DNA from: Caenorhabditis remanei
Lineage: Eukaryota; Nematoda; Chromadorea; Rhabditida; Rhabditidae
DNA length: 64,000 nt
Direction of reading: 5' to 3'
Assembly: GCF_010183535.1 (NCBI RefSeq)
Contig: NC_071333.1
Location: 17,544,587-17,608,586, forward strand
Positions 12,375 through 26,365 of this stretch are shown here, in pieces (the stretch's first letter is position 1; every line of letters starts with the position of its first letter). The position numbers and the translations under genes are program-made. A model generated the notes under the pieces. The model saw only the letters and a list, made by a program, of their open reading frames with translations, did not search any database and was not told the DNA's origin.

Positions 12375-15300
12375 GTGGTAAACGTGGGGGGAGAAAAAGA
12401 AAAATAAAAAAGGGAGGCAAAAAAGTGATAGAGAGAGATAGAGAAAACACACGGGCCCCGGCGTCTTCTCCTCTCTTTAGGTTCTTTTTTTTCTGCGCCG
12501 TCTCTATGGATAGAAGGGGTCCCCGCGACGTTTTTTTGAAATGGCGTCTTCTCTCTGCCTACCTCTAGGTTTGCCGTGTTGCGTTTCTGTGCGACGAAGC
12601 GATGCGAGCGTTGGCCGCCGGTCGCGAGACACGAAATTTTAGTTCCTGGTTTGAGTGAAAGAGATAGAACTCGAAAAACAGAGAGTCACATCACACGTAA
12701 TGTGGTTTCGAGTCAATTTCGTTCTCGCTTCACCCTTGTCTTCTTATTGACAAAATATTCTTTCTCACCTACCTTCTCCACCAAAAAAACAAAAAGGTCG
12801 TTTGTTCTAATGACACAAAGTGGGTGGGGTTTTGGCATACATGGTTTCCAATAGGAGATAAAAGATCGCAAGGACATACCGTTCAAGGAAGTGAGACGAC
12901 GTTCTTCGTAAAGTACATGAATCATTAAAAGGAGTATTTGTCAAAGAATGAAAATAACAGAGATTCATCGAAAATGAAGAAATGAAAACGATATTTTTAG
13001 ATGAAGAAATTGAAAAAGGCGTTTGCTGGAAACCGACGGGGCCTCGCGTCACACAACTGTCGAGCTTCCTTAGAAGAGGGGACGGGACAACTTCCTTGTT
13101 TTGGTATACTCAGTTCCAGCGTATAGAGAAAAAGAGCAAAAGTTATTTAAGAAGAAAACAAAACACAAATCATCTTCAGTATCCACAAAAGGTCATGTTG
13201 CTTCTAAATAGAACTGAGTCCTGAAAAATACTTAACTTCTCAAAACCTACTCACGTCTTGTTCCAATTCACTGTTTTCGTTTTTGTATGTCTGAACTCTA
13301 CGCAATATTGTCAAAGCTTGTCAAAGCAGAGCCAATTTGAAACCGGTAGCTCAAGAATATGCTAATAACAAGATTGATTTTCAGTTCTTTAAAAAATAAA
13401 GTCACACTCCATAATTATGTGTTTTTCGAAACTAAATTCAGATTCTGAACTAAAAATCATATTCATGTGTCATATATCACTACGGTGATATTTTTCTGCT
13501 AATCTACAGTATGTCTCAAGAATGAGAGAGAGAAATCAAATTGTGAACCACAATACTGGTTGTTTCTCTTATCTGTCATATAGTGGCTCAAAATGAGAAT
13601 TGATATGCTTTTGATATATTGTTTGCACTGGAATTCATGTTGACTGAGTTCGCTTCAGAAAAACATCTTCAAAATAAAACCCACGCACCCAGCACTAAAT
13701 GCATAATCAGAAGTTGTCATTTTTGCACACAATCCAAAAAGTCCGCAACAACAAAAAGTTACTAATCAATAGACCTACGAGTTCTCTAATCTTTTACAAG
13801 TTAAAAAGTGAGCTACAGTAAGATCAATATGATATCTGTTTATCTAAATTTGCAGTAAAACTACAGGATTCCCACCACCTCTTGGGAGTCCAAAGGTCTC
13901 ACACGTATACGGTAGGTGGCATGATAAAGATTACATCAGACCCGCGTAAGGCAAATTTCACTGTGACCTGAATAAATGAAACATTGGCAATATTTATGTC
14001 CCGAGGGAAAATTGTTTGTAATGAGGAAGTTGTGAAGCTGGAGGTTAAGTTTAACTGGAAGGAAATTTCAATTATGAAATACGTGTGATGAGTTTAACTA
14101 TATTGAAGACACTTTCTCTGGTGATCGAAAAACACCAGGCGCTGTGAAAAACATAGATATGTACATGCTGAAAACGAACAATGCGAGTGACATAAAAAAG
14201 CGAATAACAAGTGAACGCACATGTATTCAGTTGTTTTTTCTTTTCGCAGAGAGAGATTGAAAATCATGAAAACTCTATAAAAACAAGATCAAGTTGATAA
14301 TATTGAATGGCGGTTGCAGGTCAGAACAAAATGTCAGGTGACTGAAAAGACCCAGAAAAAACTGAAAATGTGGAGACGTGCGAAGTGAAGCAAATAAGAA
14401 AGGGAGACATTGAAAAAAAAAGAAAAAAGAAAAAAAAACACAAAGATCTGTTTCAGTTGAAAGCAAATCAAAAGAAGGAACTAAATACCAAACCGGGGTT
14501 GGATTTTGATAGTATCTTGATTTCAATCTTATAATTGTTTACTCGCAAATTCTGTTTTATTGATCTCACGTTTGTAGGTTGGTCACAAATTCATTGTGTG
14601 AATCACCAGCTGACAAGGTGATAGGGAAGAAGAATTTATTCATATCTTTTCGATTTCGCTTTGTTTTATGTTTTCATGGGACAACGGGAGATTGAAAAAT
14701 CATATTCTCAATATATTTCAACATATCGATTTTGTATGCCCACGCATAATTTTGAAAATAAAAATAATGATACAATTTAGTTCTTTATGCCATTATTTTC
14801 GTAATCAATCAGTGTTTTTCTAAGAATTTCCAAAACGTTCTTCTGATTCGATGAACTGACAACGAGAACAACAAGGAACAGTTTTTTTAGTTAACAGTGA
14901 TTGATTGAATACAACAAATTACCGGAACTTGTCTAACTGGGGATGATCAAAAAACATCTCAAGATAAAACCGAAAATAAGATAAAAAATAGATTGTTACT
15001 CGGAAAACCTGATAAAAAATGAAGTACCCAGATCAAGATTGAACACGAAAAAATGGGAGCGTAAAAATGAAGATACGATAAGAGTTCGTCCTATGTGCCA
15101 GTGCTAGAAATACAAAAATTGTACTACGAAGCACGGAACATCAAATTATTTCAACAATCACCACTCGACTTCATTATGAACTACAAAACTAACAGGAATT
15201 GGAAAATATTGCTGTGAACATAAAACGTATAATCTTATTAACTAAACATACAGCTCTAGAAAAAGAAATGTCTTCAAAAAACGACAAACAGGTCTGATTA

Positions 15301-16899
15301 TTGGTGTTCCTGACAATTTTTTGAATAGCATTCCTAACTTCAATCTGTTTTGAAGCTTCATACCGGATCAGGTAATGTCTGAGTCAAAACAAAGATTGGA
15401 AGACCGATTATTTAAGTTTCGTACTTTTCAGAGTTGGTGGAGGTTGGGTGGGGAACAGTTTATGGCATTTGAAAATGGAAATCAAAGTAGCCTGACAGAC
15501 TTTTTTTATACTAGCGCAGAGATAATTGAACACAAAATCAACAAAAACTGAGTGATCAAAGTCACATATATGTAGTAAACAGCAAAAAAATCATTTCTAA
15601 ATCCAGCAGTACAAAAAAGAAACAATAGAGCCAAAACGTGAATGAAAGCATCCCAACTTGTGAAAACACTGGCAACAAGATTCCAGCTACGTCACCACCT
15701 CTAATTTTTCTAGCTGAATGGGCATGAGCGTACTCATTGTGATTCAGTCGAGTGTGCACATGTCAGTTTCAGAAGCAAAAGAGTTTCTTTTCTGGAAATG
15801 TTTCAGACGGTTCACAGATATTAAAATTTTTAGTTATTAGACATATCAGAGGCATGTTTTAGGAAGAATGTGAATTGTATACTGTCAGAGGTGATGTTTT
15901 TTTGAATAATTTGTTTTGTTTTGAGTATAACTTATTTTGCTAAAATAAAAACACACTCCATTACAAAAACTTTGAGAACGTTCTTCAAAATATAAAAATC
16001 TATCCAGTTCTGCACGTGAACTGCATTTAAAAATGGCTGAAAAACAAGACTGATGTGAGGGCTGGTAAATCACTAGAATTAGAATTAAGGCCTCAACAAA
16101 AATAGTTATTTTGATCATTCAATTGACAGAAATAAAAATAACACTGAAAAACATGAACAAGGAACAAAAATTTTCCGGATAATGAAAATGTGCTTCTCAA
16201 AGTCGTTTAGCTTTTGATTAGTTCTACTGGTAATTAATATTCCCAAGAGAAAAAATTGAGCGTGACCGAAAACAGAAAGTGTGAAGTAAGAAGAGGTGGA
16301 CAAATTTTCTGGAATGGCACGACATCAAAGCTCAGTCTTCTGCTTATAACACGATGATGTTTGAACTGCAACTTGCTCACTTGAGACCATCAAAGAACTG
16401 CATTAGCTCATTCCGAATGTTTCAGTGAGCAACTCGTTTGGGAAATAAGTGGCACCGATTATTGAATGGAAAAGAAAGTTGGTTAATAAGGGTGTCAAAG
16501 CAAAACTTTTATAAAGACAATAGGAAAAAAACCTGTAGCGTTGTTTCCTTCAATTATTTAAATAGCTTATTACGTCTCTAAATTAAAAAGTGTTTTATAC
16601 AAACATTTTTCAAATTTCAAAGTTCATCCCAACCCTCATAAACAAACGGTTTCATTTTTATTTGCTTGCTTTAACTTTGAAATTCCAGATTTTGTTGACA
16701 ATTGACGGCTCAGATTTCCAATATCTCGAACTATGTCATTTCCTCAGAATGTTCTTTCCCTCCATTCTCAACTCCCAAAATCTAAGCTTTTTGTTTTTTC
16801 TCGTCGCCGTGGGCAGTCATTTGATGCGCATACTGGTAGATATCCTTTCTCCTTTTATCCTTTTTTCTTGGTGACACAAAGACGATGCACAGCTGGACT

Positions 16900-17139
16900 T
16901 GACGTCATTATTTCCGACCCTTCGGCCTCTGGCATCGGTCATTTACATTAATGAGTGCCGGCCCTATTCACAGCAAACAATCTGACCAGTGAGGGATAAA
17001 GGAAGACAGAGAGGGTGTGCCTCTTATTCTCGGGGGTTTAACATGACGTCATGTTTATTACAATGAATTATAATGAGGTATGTGTCGCATTGAAGCAAGG
17101 AAAAAAAGCTCTGCGCGATTTGAGATGTGACTGACGTCG
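16900..17139. promoter_or_regulatory. Cluster of TGACGTCA (CRE/bZIP-type) sites
   Basis: TGACGTCA occurs at 16900-16907 and 17044-17051, the latter inside a 12-bp palindrome ATGACGTCATgt-type context, with a variant TGACGTCG at 17132-17139. The full site is an 8-bp palindrome bound by CREB/ATF factors. Three in 240 bp of AT-rich DNA is more than expected, suggesting an enhancer; the target gene is unknown. Confidence 0.4.
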
Positions 17140-18643
17140 GTGTGAGATGATGAGAAGGCATTTAATTTATTGGCAAGGATGACTGAAGCAGGAAATGTAT
17201 AATTTCAGAGTCATGTTACTTGGATCCGTTTTCAGACATAGGAGGGATCTTGTGAAGAAAAGTTAATGATTATGTTTGAAATTGTGATGGTTCATCGGGA
17301 AGATTGATAAATTGCCGTAGGAAACCTATCAAAGTTGTTTTTCAGTTTTGACAATTTATTTTGAATTAGATAACTATGAAAATATTGAATTTCAGATAGT
17401 AATGATTGTGTCATCTACCGGAAATACCGTTTTGCTTTTTTTTCAGACCTGTAAATCTCAAACCATGTCGTGTATGAAAAACAACTTTTGAACACCAAAT
17501 ATTCCTCGTCTTCCCCCTAAAAACCAAAATACCAACGGTCTTTGATTGACAGACACCGCCGACGCCTTTTCTTCGAATTGAAAATAGCCTTATCAGGAAA
17601 CAGATGAAATTGGTTGGCCAACTGCCAAATTCGCATCTCCTATCAAATCATCATTCTCTTCTGCAAATGACCACAGTCGTTATCTTGTAACCATATTTTC
17701 GTTATTTCCCCTGATATTGAGAAACCCGTGCAACTTTGTGATCACATTTAAAAATACGTAAGAAAAATACGAAACAGTTGGCCCCCTACTGGCCTGTGGC
17801 GTTCCGAATGATGTCATTCAATGTTACACTGCAGGGTGCCATATCTTTTGACCCTGCCGACAAAAAAAATGTTTACGGGAAGAAGCGGACTGATAAAAAG
17901 TTGAGCGGAAAACGCAACCCACACATATATCATAAGACCGAGGCTTTTTTTCTTTCAGAAACCATTGAAATCAACATGTTTTATTGCAAAATCAGATTGT
18001 TTGGATTCAGAAACACAGGTGTTTTCGATATATGATGAAATGTATGTGTGTGCAATAAGAAATCTGAAAAAAATTGAATAATAAGAAATCCGTTTTATTA
18101 ATTATTAACAAAACCAAAACAAGGTACGACAACATCACACACAATTCCAGTGTTCTAGAAGACAGATGAAAAATAAGAAAAATACATTTCCTACTAGTTT
18201 AGTCATCATTTTAAGGACAAAATACAATTCAAGTCTAGGAGAGCGATTCAATTCATTTTCTAACCGGGACAATGATAAAGGACGGCTATTTACAGCTATT
18301 TGGTTTTTGTGAAGAAGGGGAAAAACAAACACCTTAAGCATAGTGACCTGAAGTTTTGTACACTACGTGTCTTTTGAGATTTTGAAGTCAATTCAACTTC
18401 TATTTACAAGTAATGGAGAGGGGGGACTGTAACTCGGAGAAAAAACTGCTGACAAAACGAAACAAAAGGAAACGAGGAGAAGCAAAAAGAAATAGAAAGT
18501 TCACAACTTTTGGAAATGAGTAGATGGATAGGTGACTGAGCAACAAGAAATCAATTTTAGGCTATCAAATATAGCTAAGGCTCTTCAGATCAATGTAGAA
18601 ATACGACAAAAGTAAATTGCATGTAAGAAGAAGGAGACCATAC

Positions 18644-21600
18644 TCAGTAGTTACGGAAGTTGAAGGCGAGCGCTGGTTCGCTATCCTTTGGAGGGTCCGA
18701 AAGTTGGCGGTAGATATCTACTCGTTGTTGGGCTGACATGGAGGTGTTGATGAACAATGGACGGTCCACAGGTACTCGGCCTGAAATATTTTAGTGTAAG
18801 ACATACAGCCTTAATAGATAAAACTCACTGTCATTTGAGAATGATCCATATGAAGTATGTCCATAGCTATTATTCGAATGCCGATTCAATGAAGAATTCT
18901 GGTCCATTTGCTGCATATTGTTACGGTAGTAATCGGTCAACATGTTGTTGTTATCAGTGACTGCTGATGCGGTGTTCTGATTGCCTGCAAATGAAAGAAA
19001 CGATTTAACTCAAGTTAAGTTAAGAGAGTGGGAGGTTTCGGAACGGAAACTTCAAGAATAAAAAAGAGACAGAGTGATAAGGAATAAGGGGTGGGGTGCG
19101 TGTTGTTGATGGTGAAGAATTAACTTAAGATAGAAATAGTAGACGATTTTGTAAGAAGGGGGGTATGTATGTTTGTCGGTTATAATTGATGAATGTCTAA
19201 ATTTAAAACTGATGATTTACGATTTACGGTAGGAAGGAGTAGTAAGAATAGAAATGAAAAAATAGAAAATAAGTTTACTGACATTAGAGAAAATCTTAAA
19301 CCTGTGAATCAACCGTCTCAATGAATCAAAAAATGTCAATAAAAGAAAATAACACACTTTCTCTCTCTCTCACATTTTCCAATCTCGAAAATATTTTTTT
19401 CAACGTCAATTTCTTTTCGAAAACAGACTTTCCCAATGTTTGAGCTCCTCATCTAACAGAAACGCGGAAGCTGACGGGCCCCATAGTGTGTTTACCATGT
19501 TCTTGTCTTTAAATTTCTCTGTTTTTCAGTGCTTTTCTCTGAAAACTGACTGAATCTGAGAGAAGGAAGAAAATCTTTCGGCTCTGTCCAGCGCGATTTG
19601 TTTTCGTGGACACGGGAAACGGAGAAGTGGCAGAAAAAAGGAAAAAAACGAGACGACGTCCGAAAAAAAGAAAGAAAAACGAACAGACAAGAAAAAAGGA
19701 GAGAAGAAAATAGAAAGGAGCAAAACCACCATCTGCTCGGCGCTGTTGCTCTCTTCTTCTCTTTTCTCTCGTGTCGTTTTCTTCTTCTTCTTGCCCATTT
19801 TTTTTCTCCCCTTCCCTTCGTTTTTTTTGCTCTTCTCGTGAGCCACTGGCCACGTCGACCGCTTCGTCAACCACGCGCTTCATGCACAAATAAGGTCCCT
19901 CATCAGCACGCTCTTTCCCGTTTTCCTTCGCGTTTTTTTTTGCGCGGTTGGGGGCTCTCAACGAACTCGCATTCAGTCCGTTTCAAAGATCTTGTGGACC
20001 GGGAAAAAGGGGAAAGGAAAATAAGGGGGAAAAAAGAGAAAGAGAAAAAAATATTCAGAGAATAACAAGCTTCTGAATAGAATCTCATTTAGTGGCTGCC
20101 TGGGAGCGGAAACGGGGACGAAGAAGGAGAAAAAAAGCTCTATGTGTGCGAAAAACAGGAATAAGAAGATCAAATCTCAGAAAAAATAGAATAAGAGTTA
20201 AGCTTGTGGAAGCGTGAATTGAGTTAAATTGAGAAAAGTTTCCGGAAATGTCATTTTTTTTCACCTGAAATGTTTCTTTTTCAAAAAATTTCTGCCTGAA
20301 GAAAAATTGTTTGTGCTTTTTTTCTTCTTACTTCCGCGTCACTTCATCAAAAGGGCAAACCAATAGGGTAAATTGGAAAATAAAGTGGGAACAAATAATT
20401 GGAAATTTTTGTTCTTGGGAACAAAAAATTCAGTTTCAAAAACCACAAAACATTTTCACACATTTTTCATGCTTATGTGAAACACAGGAACAGTATGACT
20501 CAGAAAAGAAGGAAACAAACTCATACCACTCCAACAATTTGAATGAATGTTACTAATAGCTGAACACCACTACCATTACTTACTTAAATATGCCCCCTGC
20601 CAAAACTTTTGTTTAGTTAACAAAGTATTCTAAAATTAAAACAAGTCGAACATCTATATCTAGACGCCTCTCAAAAGAGCTAACTGATAGGGCGGAGCCG
20701 CCCCGGGAGGCAGTGACCACTTAGGGGCGGGACCAGAGAGGACTGGGGGAGAAGGTGGCAAAAGGTGAAACGATCATGTGCGCGCGCGGGGACGGACGCG
20801 ATGCAGAAAGTTTGTTCTTTGATTTATATTAACAAACAGTTAAAAAAAAGTTTTCGAGAAAAAAAGAAAAAGCTGACATAGACAAAAAAGAAATGATAGA
20901 GATGAGAGGAATGTGGAAAATGATTTGGAATCGGCATGCTGGAAAAAAGAAAAAGAAAAAGAATCGAAACTCAAAAACCAATGAAAAGGAGAGAAATGAT
21001 AAGATAATGGAAAAGTGCAGGTTAAGAGGGTGACTGAAATTGGAAATAGTAGACTATCAGACTTGCAAATCAAAAAAATAAAAGAACAAATATAAAATAT
21101 TCCCTTACCAATGACAGTGGAGTATTCTGGAGCTCTGGTGGCGATCAACAGTTCAGGATTGAGAATCTGGAAGAAGCATTGTATTGTCCGCCGCTTATAT
21201 ACAATATTGTTGTTATCACATGTGGTTCATAAAGTGATGTCACACAATTTCTGATAACAGGGGGGGGGGGGGACATTATGTCTCGTTCCCATTTTGCCTA
21301 TCCGAATTAGTCATTCAATCAGGAAACCGCCAAAACATCACGTTTCCGGAGTGACCTTGCCACAGAAATGGAAAAAAGGGGAGAGAGAAGCAATCTAAAT
21401 GTGTTTTCCCCTGTTTTCCTATCCAACTATCATTCACTAATCTTATCAATTAACCTTTTTTTTATTTTCTATCTTCTCAAAAATGTCTCTTTTTAGTAGT
21501 TTCCAACTCTTCTGATCGCTGCTATTGTGTTTTCTATCTTTTTTGGTGTTTCTCTCGTTTTTTTCTGTCGGGGACATATGACTTGTCTGTATGTATGCGA

Positions 21601-22740
21601 GTGCCCCGACCCGACCTTCAGAAAACATTAACGATCGAAGAATGGCGGTATATGTGGACACTGCGCCCTCCCATGGCTTGCCATTTACCCATTTACCCCT
21701 AGATATCAAAATTGTAACAAATGGTGAAGGGTATAAGGGAAACACATTTTGAACCTTTGACACGGATTGACCAGGACGGATTACAGGGTATTTCGCAATT
21801 TGTTTGCCATTGTTTTTCGATAAGATCTCTCTCTCTCTTTTTTCTCCGTTTTCGAGAGTTTTCCGAGAAAGAACTTTCTAGAAAACACAGTAATCTAGGT
21901 CAAACAACAAGCAGTGGTCAGCTGCTTAGATTATGTTTACGAAATGAATCGTCATAAAAGATAATGAGTACAAATTACTACCTATATCTGATCAGAGATT
22001 GGATGTGGTTTGATCACCTGGATAATTAATTCTTATTACATATGTGATTTTTGAATGGTCATATGAATAAGAATAAGAATAAGAATTAGGGCTCACCGAT
22101 TTAGATGGACAGTTCGATTTGATCATTGTTACTTTAGTCATAGTTAGAAGGAAATCTTTGTAAAAACTTTGCAGCTTTGTAAAACAGAAGCAACAGAATG
22201 AATTCACCTGCCTACCCGATGTCCTCCGTTTTATCATTTTTATCATCCCGTAGCTCCCTCATATTGTTTTGTCTACCTGCCCTTGACTCACCTTTCCATT
22301 CACCGCAACTTGGAACAATGGCCAGTGGTTTTCAGCTTCCGACGGTGCCGCATCGGTGGTACGAGAGGAGGCAATGAATTGAGGGAGTACAGGAAGTATT
22401 CGATGAATATTTGATTCCTAAATGAGTTGTTTTGTTGATTTCACTTCCGATTAGATTACTTTAAATGTTTTCTGAAGAGAAACATCCAACGCGTTGCATA
22501 TCTTCTTTTCCTTCGCGGTTTGGAGTATCCTGAAAACAAGTGACTCCGTGGATTTTTCAATTTCCAGTCTTGGTTTTCAATTTCCAACCTAGTATTGCTG
22601 AATATTGTCTGAAGATTGCAAACGTTTTTTTCCAATAGATATAGGAAGATACATCGTAAGATGATTGCAGCGAACACTATGAGGATTGCTGAGAATATGA
22701 TTATCCATATCAGCTGGAGCATATGTTCATTGTATATCAT
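18644..22740 (-). CDS. Gene A: unrecognised single-pass membrane protein, complete copy
   Basis: Six exons (22589-22740, 22460-22529, 22292-22417, 21109-21166, 18829-18984, 18644-18780) join in phase to give 232 residues. The ATG directly follows CTTTTCAG, a likely trans-splice site. Residues about 8-34 form one strongly hydrophobic helix (LQLIWIIIFSAILIVFAAII...) near the N-terminus, with no cleavable signal peptide. The remaining ~195 residues are soluble, ending in an Asn/Ser/Gln-rich stretch and the tail LAFNFRNY. Short exons and minimal introns (60 bp and 42 bp between the first exons) support a real gene. I do not recognise the family. This is the only copy with the last two exons: the 2.1-kb intron before them (18985-21108) contains the left breakpoint (19463) of the tandem duplication. 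Additional upstream exons cannot be excluded. Confidence 0.75.
20688..20803. other. GC-rich block inside the duplicated unit
   Basis: A GC-rich island in an AT-rich intron with GGGCGGAGCCGCCCC (an imperfect hairpin), a GC-box-like GGGGCGGGAC and GCGCGCGC. It recurs around 29315 and 37940 in the other units. It could be a cryptic promoter or a structured RNA; no ORF is supported. Confidence 0.3.
21270..21282 (+). repeat. Poly-G tract, 13 G in copy 1
   Basis: A run of 13 G in the intron or upstream side of gene A exon 4. The same tract has 11 G in copy 2 (about 29887-29897) and 10 G in copy 3 (38511-38520). These are among the few differences between the units. Confidence 0.85.
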
Positions 22741-25700
22741 CTGAAAAGAAGAGATTCTAATTTTTTTCATTCTCTTAGGTGTCATCAGGTGTTAATGAAC
22801 CCCCAGACAACAGCTGTTCAACGGAGTGGGGGCATTGGGGGCACGGGAAATCGTTTTTCTGTTTTCACCGATGATTTCTGTCTCAATAGAAACAAAACGT
22901 GAGAGTGACAAAGTGATCGGGGGAGTAACAGCTGTTAGAGGATTCTTGATTTTGATCTACAACGAAATGGCAAAGACAAAACCAAAAACAAGAAAGAATT
23001 TCGAAAATTTGCGGAAAAGCTGAAGAGAGACGGGAGAAAGGGTATGAGATGAAACTGGGAAATTATAAAGTTGGAAAATTTTGGACAGCAGTAACCATAG
23101 AGATTTCATAAATTTCATAAATTTCATGTTGAAGGCTGACATTTCTGAAAGCAAAATTTTTTCGAGAATTTTTTCCATTTCTAAGCCGTTTCTGAACTTG
23201 TGAACTCAAAATATGCAAAACAAGAGAAGAGGGAAAACAGAAATTCTAACCTACATTCTACAATTAAGACTAAATGAAATATAGTAAGAACAAAGTGCGG
23301 CACACAAAAGGGGAGCACGCGGCACACAATTTCTTCCTTCCGCACTCCCTCAAAATTATTTGATAGAAATGTTTGTATGTCATTTTTCTTCAGTGTACAT
23401 AACCCCAGAGCTTCCGCGCGGAAAGGCAAAAATCGAGACACGAAAGTTTCGCCAAAAAATTTTTTTGCACCCCCCGCGCTATAAGCACTCAACTAGATAT
23501 AAGAGTAATGTGTTGATTTTATATCAACAATTAACTGTGTCTAATGATTGGGAAGAAATTAAAGAAAATCATCTGAAAAAAGTTGTTTAGAAATATACAA
23601 ATGAAGTTGTCGAAACGTTTGGTCATAACTGCTTTTCAGTTTTTTTCAGTCGATTTTTTAAGAGAAAAACTAGAACCCATAATTTACGGCTCACGTTTGA
23701 ACCTAATTCAGACTGACACTTGTTCAATTTTGCCCGACTTCTTTTTCTCTTGTTTTTTCCCGATTCCCATGTAATGTACATGATTTTGAGTTCATTTTTG
23801 TTCTCCGATTACAAATTACAATTACAAATTACCGATTACCGATTACCGCGATTCAAATTCGGGTAATGTGTCTTCTCCGACCTTTTTATTCGAGGCTTTG
23901 GCGTGTGGCAAGTCACTTGATGCGCAAACCAATTTCGATTCCGTTTTTACTCTGTTTTTGGGAATAAATGTTGTTTTGGAAGACTGGCATGATGTGTTCA
24001 AGGTTGGGAAAAACGGAATAACAAACAAAAAACGGTCGTACCGATTTTTTTTTGAATTTGGACTGATTTGTGGTGGTGGATGTAGGAGAAGAATTAGCGG
24101 TGTTCAAAGATTGAATTTAGAAAGAAGATATGGAAATGTTGGGTTGGAGTGCAGAAAGTTCAAAGGGAAACACAAAACATGGAAAAATAAAAATAAAAAG
24201 GTTTGTATGACAACACAAAGAAGTTTCGTTCCCCAAAAACATATTGTATGCTTTCGAAATGTTTATATCCAAAATCATGTGGTTTGGAAAGTTTTGAAAA
24301 TTGTAAAACTTGGAAATTGCACCCTTCAGTGTTGTTGCTTGGTAACAAGTGCAAGTTTTTGAATATTTTTTGTCTGCAATATAAATAACAGCGTTTTTTA
24401 AACACAAATTCAGGTTTAAAATTACAGCTGACACAATTTTTTTCTTGTTTGTCTTCTGATTTTTTCAGCTTTCTGAAAAAGACTGTTGCTCTATTTTCCG
24501 TATTCAACGAGACATTTTTTCAATAGTTGGCAATACTCTAGTACTTTGTTTGCTTGTTTTGCTTCACCAAAACTTTCCTGAGGTACTTGAATCTCGAAAA
24601 CCCTTAATAGCGTTACCGAACATTGGCTCCCACGCAAATAGATGAGTAACTTTCATATTTTTGTCTTGGCCTGCAAAGTACACATTTCATGAAATTTGGT
24701 TCACATGATCTGTTTATTCTGTCCAGGGTTTTTTGTTCGAAAAAGTTAAATTTGGAGCATGGAAGTCTGCAGTCGGAATTGTGTTAATGTGAGTCTGTGT
24801 GCAATTTCGAGCATGCAGAAGAACACGTTAACCTAAGCGCCTGGCGGTTGGCACCCGAGCGTACACAGTGTCTGTAAACAGTATGAACAAATATTTGTAG
24901 TTCGTTATCGGCATTTTTTCGAAGGGAGTTGGCGAAAAAACGCGAGAGAAACGGGGAAAATGCAGACAGGAACGATGTTTCACTAACTTTTCGCGAACGA
25001 AAACTCGGAAACTTTCAGAAATAAACGGATAGAGAGTTCAAGTGCCTACACTTGAAAATTGTTGATATTTATGAGTAAGTCGCATTGAGTATACAACATT
25101 GGAAAATATCTGGCCGTAAATAAATGTGAAGTGGAGATCAGTAACATTGAAAAATTTAGAACGTTTGATTGGGATGTTCAATTATAAATCGTGGAGGGTG
25201 AATTATGGAACAGTTTATGAAAAACCTTAAGTGAAACTGCATGGGACTACTATATTAGTTTCCTAAGCGTTAAAACTGAGAGATACATGAAACAATCATA
25301 TATTCCAAAACGAAATTTGAATAATTTACAGTCTCAATCTCAAGTGTGCAAATCAGCAGAATATGAGGAATTTTTTGCCCCATTTTGCTCATAGGATTTT
25401 ATATCGATCTGTACTAAAAAATTTATATCGATTCAATAACACAAGAGATTTTTTGAATAAATATTAACAACCCAGAAGCCATTCTGATACTAACAAAAAA
25501 TGCGGAGCACCTTTTTGATGTTGTCATCTTCCAACAGAATTGTCATTTGGCTTAAAAGTTTTGCACTGACAAACGGGGCGTGATAGTTTGGTGACGAAAA
25601 AAAAACTTTCTAATAATACCATAAAGTAGTTTTTTCTATTTCTTGAGGATGTACCAGTCATTAAAATAAAAATATGCGATTTCTCAAACTTTCACTATTT

Positions 25701-26365
25701 TCGAAAATTGTACAAAGAACTTGTGAAGCATGATTTGCTAACCAGAACGTTTATTAAATATAACCAAAATTCTGCAAATTATAGTCGAATACCCGAAATA
25801 TGAGATTTTTTGTCCGATACTGCATATTCTGTTCAGAGAAACAAAGAAAAACAAGGTTTTATTATTACAACCGTGCAAATCACATTCAAAAGAAAAACAG
25901 GAGGAAATTCAAGTGAAGTTAGCCTAAAAACGAAAGGAAAAGAACATATAAAAGTATCAGAATGCAAAAAAAATGAATGTTATATTACCCAAATGGAAAT
26001 TGTTGAAAGCAGCTCAAAACATAAACTGACAACAAAGCGGAAGAAGATAAATCAGTAAAATGCCCGATAGAAATGAAAATGTTAGAGAAATTAAATCAGG
26101 GTGCAGCATTCCATTGAATCAAGTTCCGTGTTAGTTGTCGAATTATGCTTCGTTTTCAGTGAGTCTGAAAATAAACCAAATATTAGAATGGGAATAGAAT
26201 CAGTGGTTTTCCCTGCAACTTATTATATTTTACTGTACGTTTATTTACAGACCACCATGACAACCCAGAATTGAAGGATATGAGAAGGGGGTTAAAAATG
26301 GACGTATGGATTCAAATAAATAACAGGCAAAATTGGATAATACGGTTTTAGAAGGGGGCCTTTCA
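22741..26365. other. Upstream region of gene A (copy 1); no gene seen
   Basis: About 3.6 kb between the gene A start and the transporter stop, repeated as 31366-34989 and 39989-43612. ORFs in it are short, have no consistent splice structure and recur only because the unit is repeated. A short ATTACCG/ATTACAA repeat lies at about 23808-23850. It probably carries the gene A promoter, which all three units therefore keep. Confidence 0.55.

Larger units (their letters stand above)
11393..18643. other. Gene-free region upstream of the IkB-like gene
   Basis: About 7.2 kb with no coding exon I can support. Its first part (12255-12660) is GC-richer and holds a C14 run at 12361-12374. The part from about 16900 to 17140 holds three TGACGTC sites. 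It is likely promoter and enhancer sequence for the IkB-like gene plus the 3' flank of gene A; a TTTATT near 18092 could be the gene A poly(A) signal. Confidence 0.55.

Noticed and set aside
19509..20173. Long overlapping open frames on both strands, up to 155 and 192 codons in copies 1-3
   Set aside because: The region is a GA/CT-rich low-complexity tract where stops are rare on both strands. Translations are Lys/Glu/Arg or Phe/Ser/Leu runs, and homopolymer changes between copies alter the frames without constraint.
23868..24507. Open frames of 105-164 codons on both strands upstream of gene A
   Set aside because: A one-base T-run difference between units breaks the plus-strand frame in copies 2 and 3. 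There is no splice structure or recognisable domain.
25810..26058. 82-codon plus-strand open frame, repeated in all units
   Set aside because: It begins without an ATG and has no acceptor or neighbour exon. Lys-rich AT-biased sequence explains the openness.
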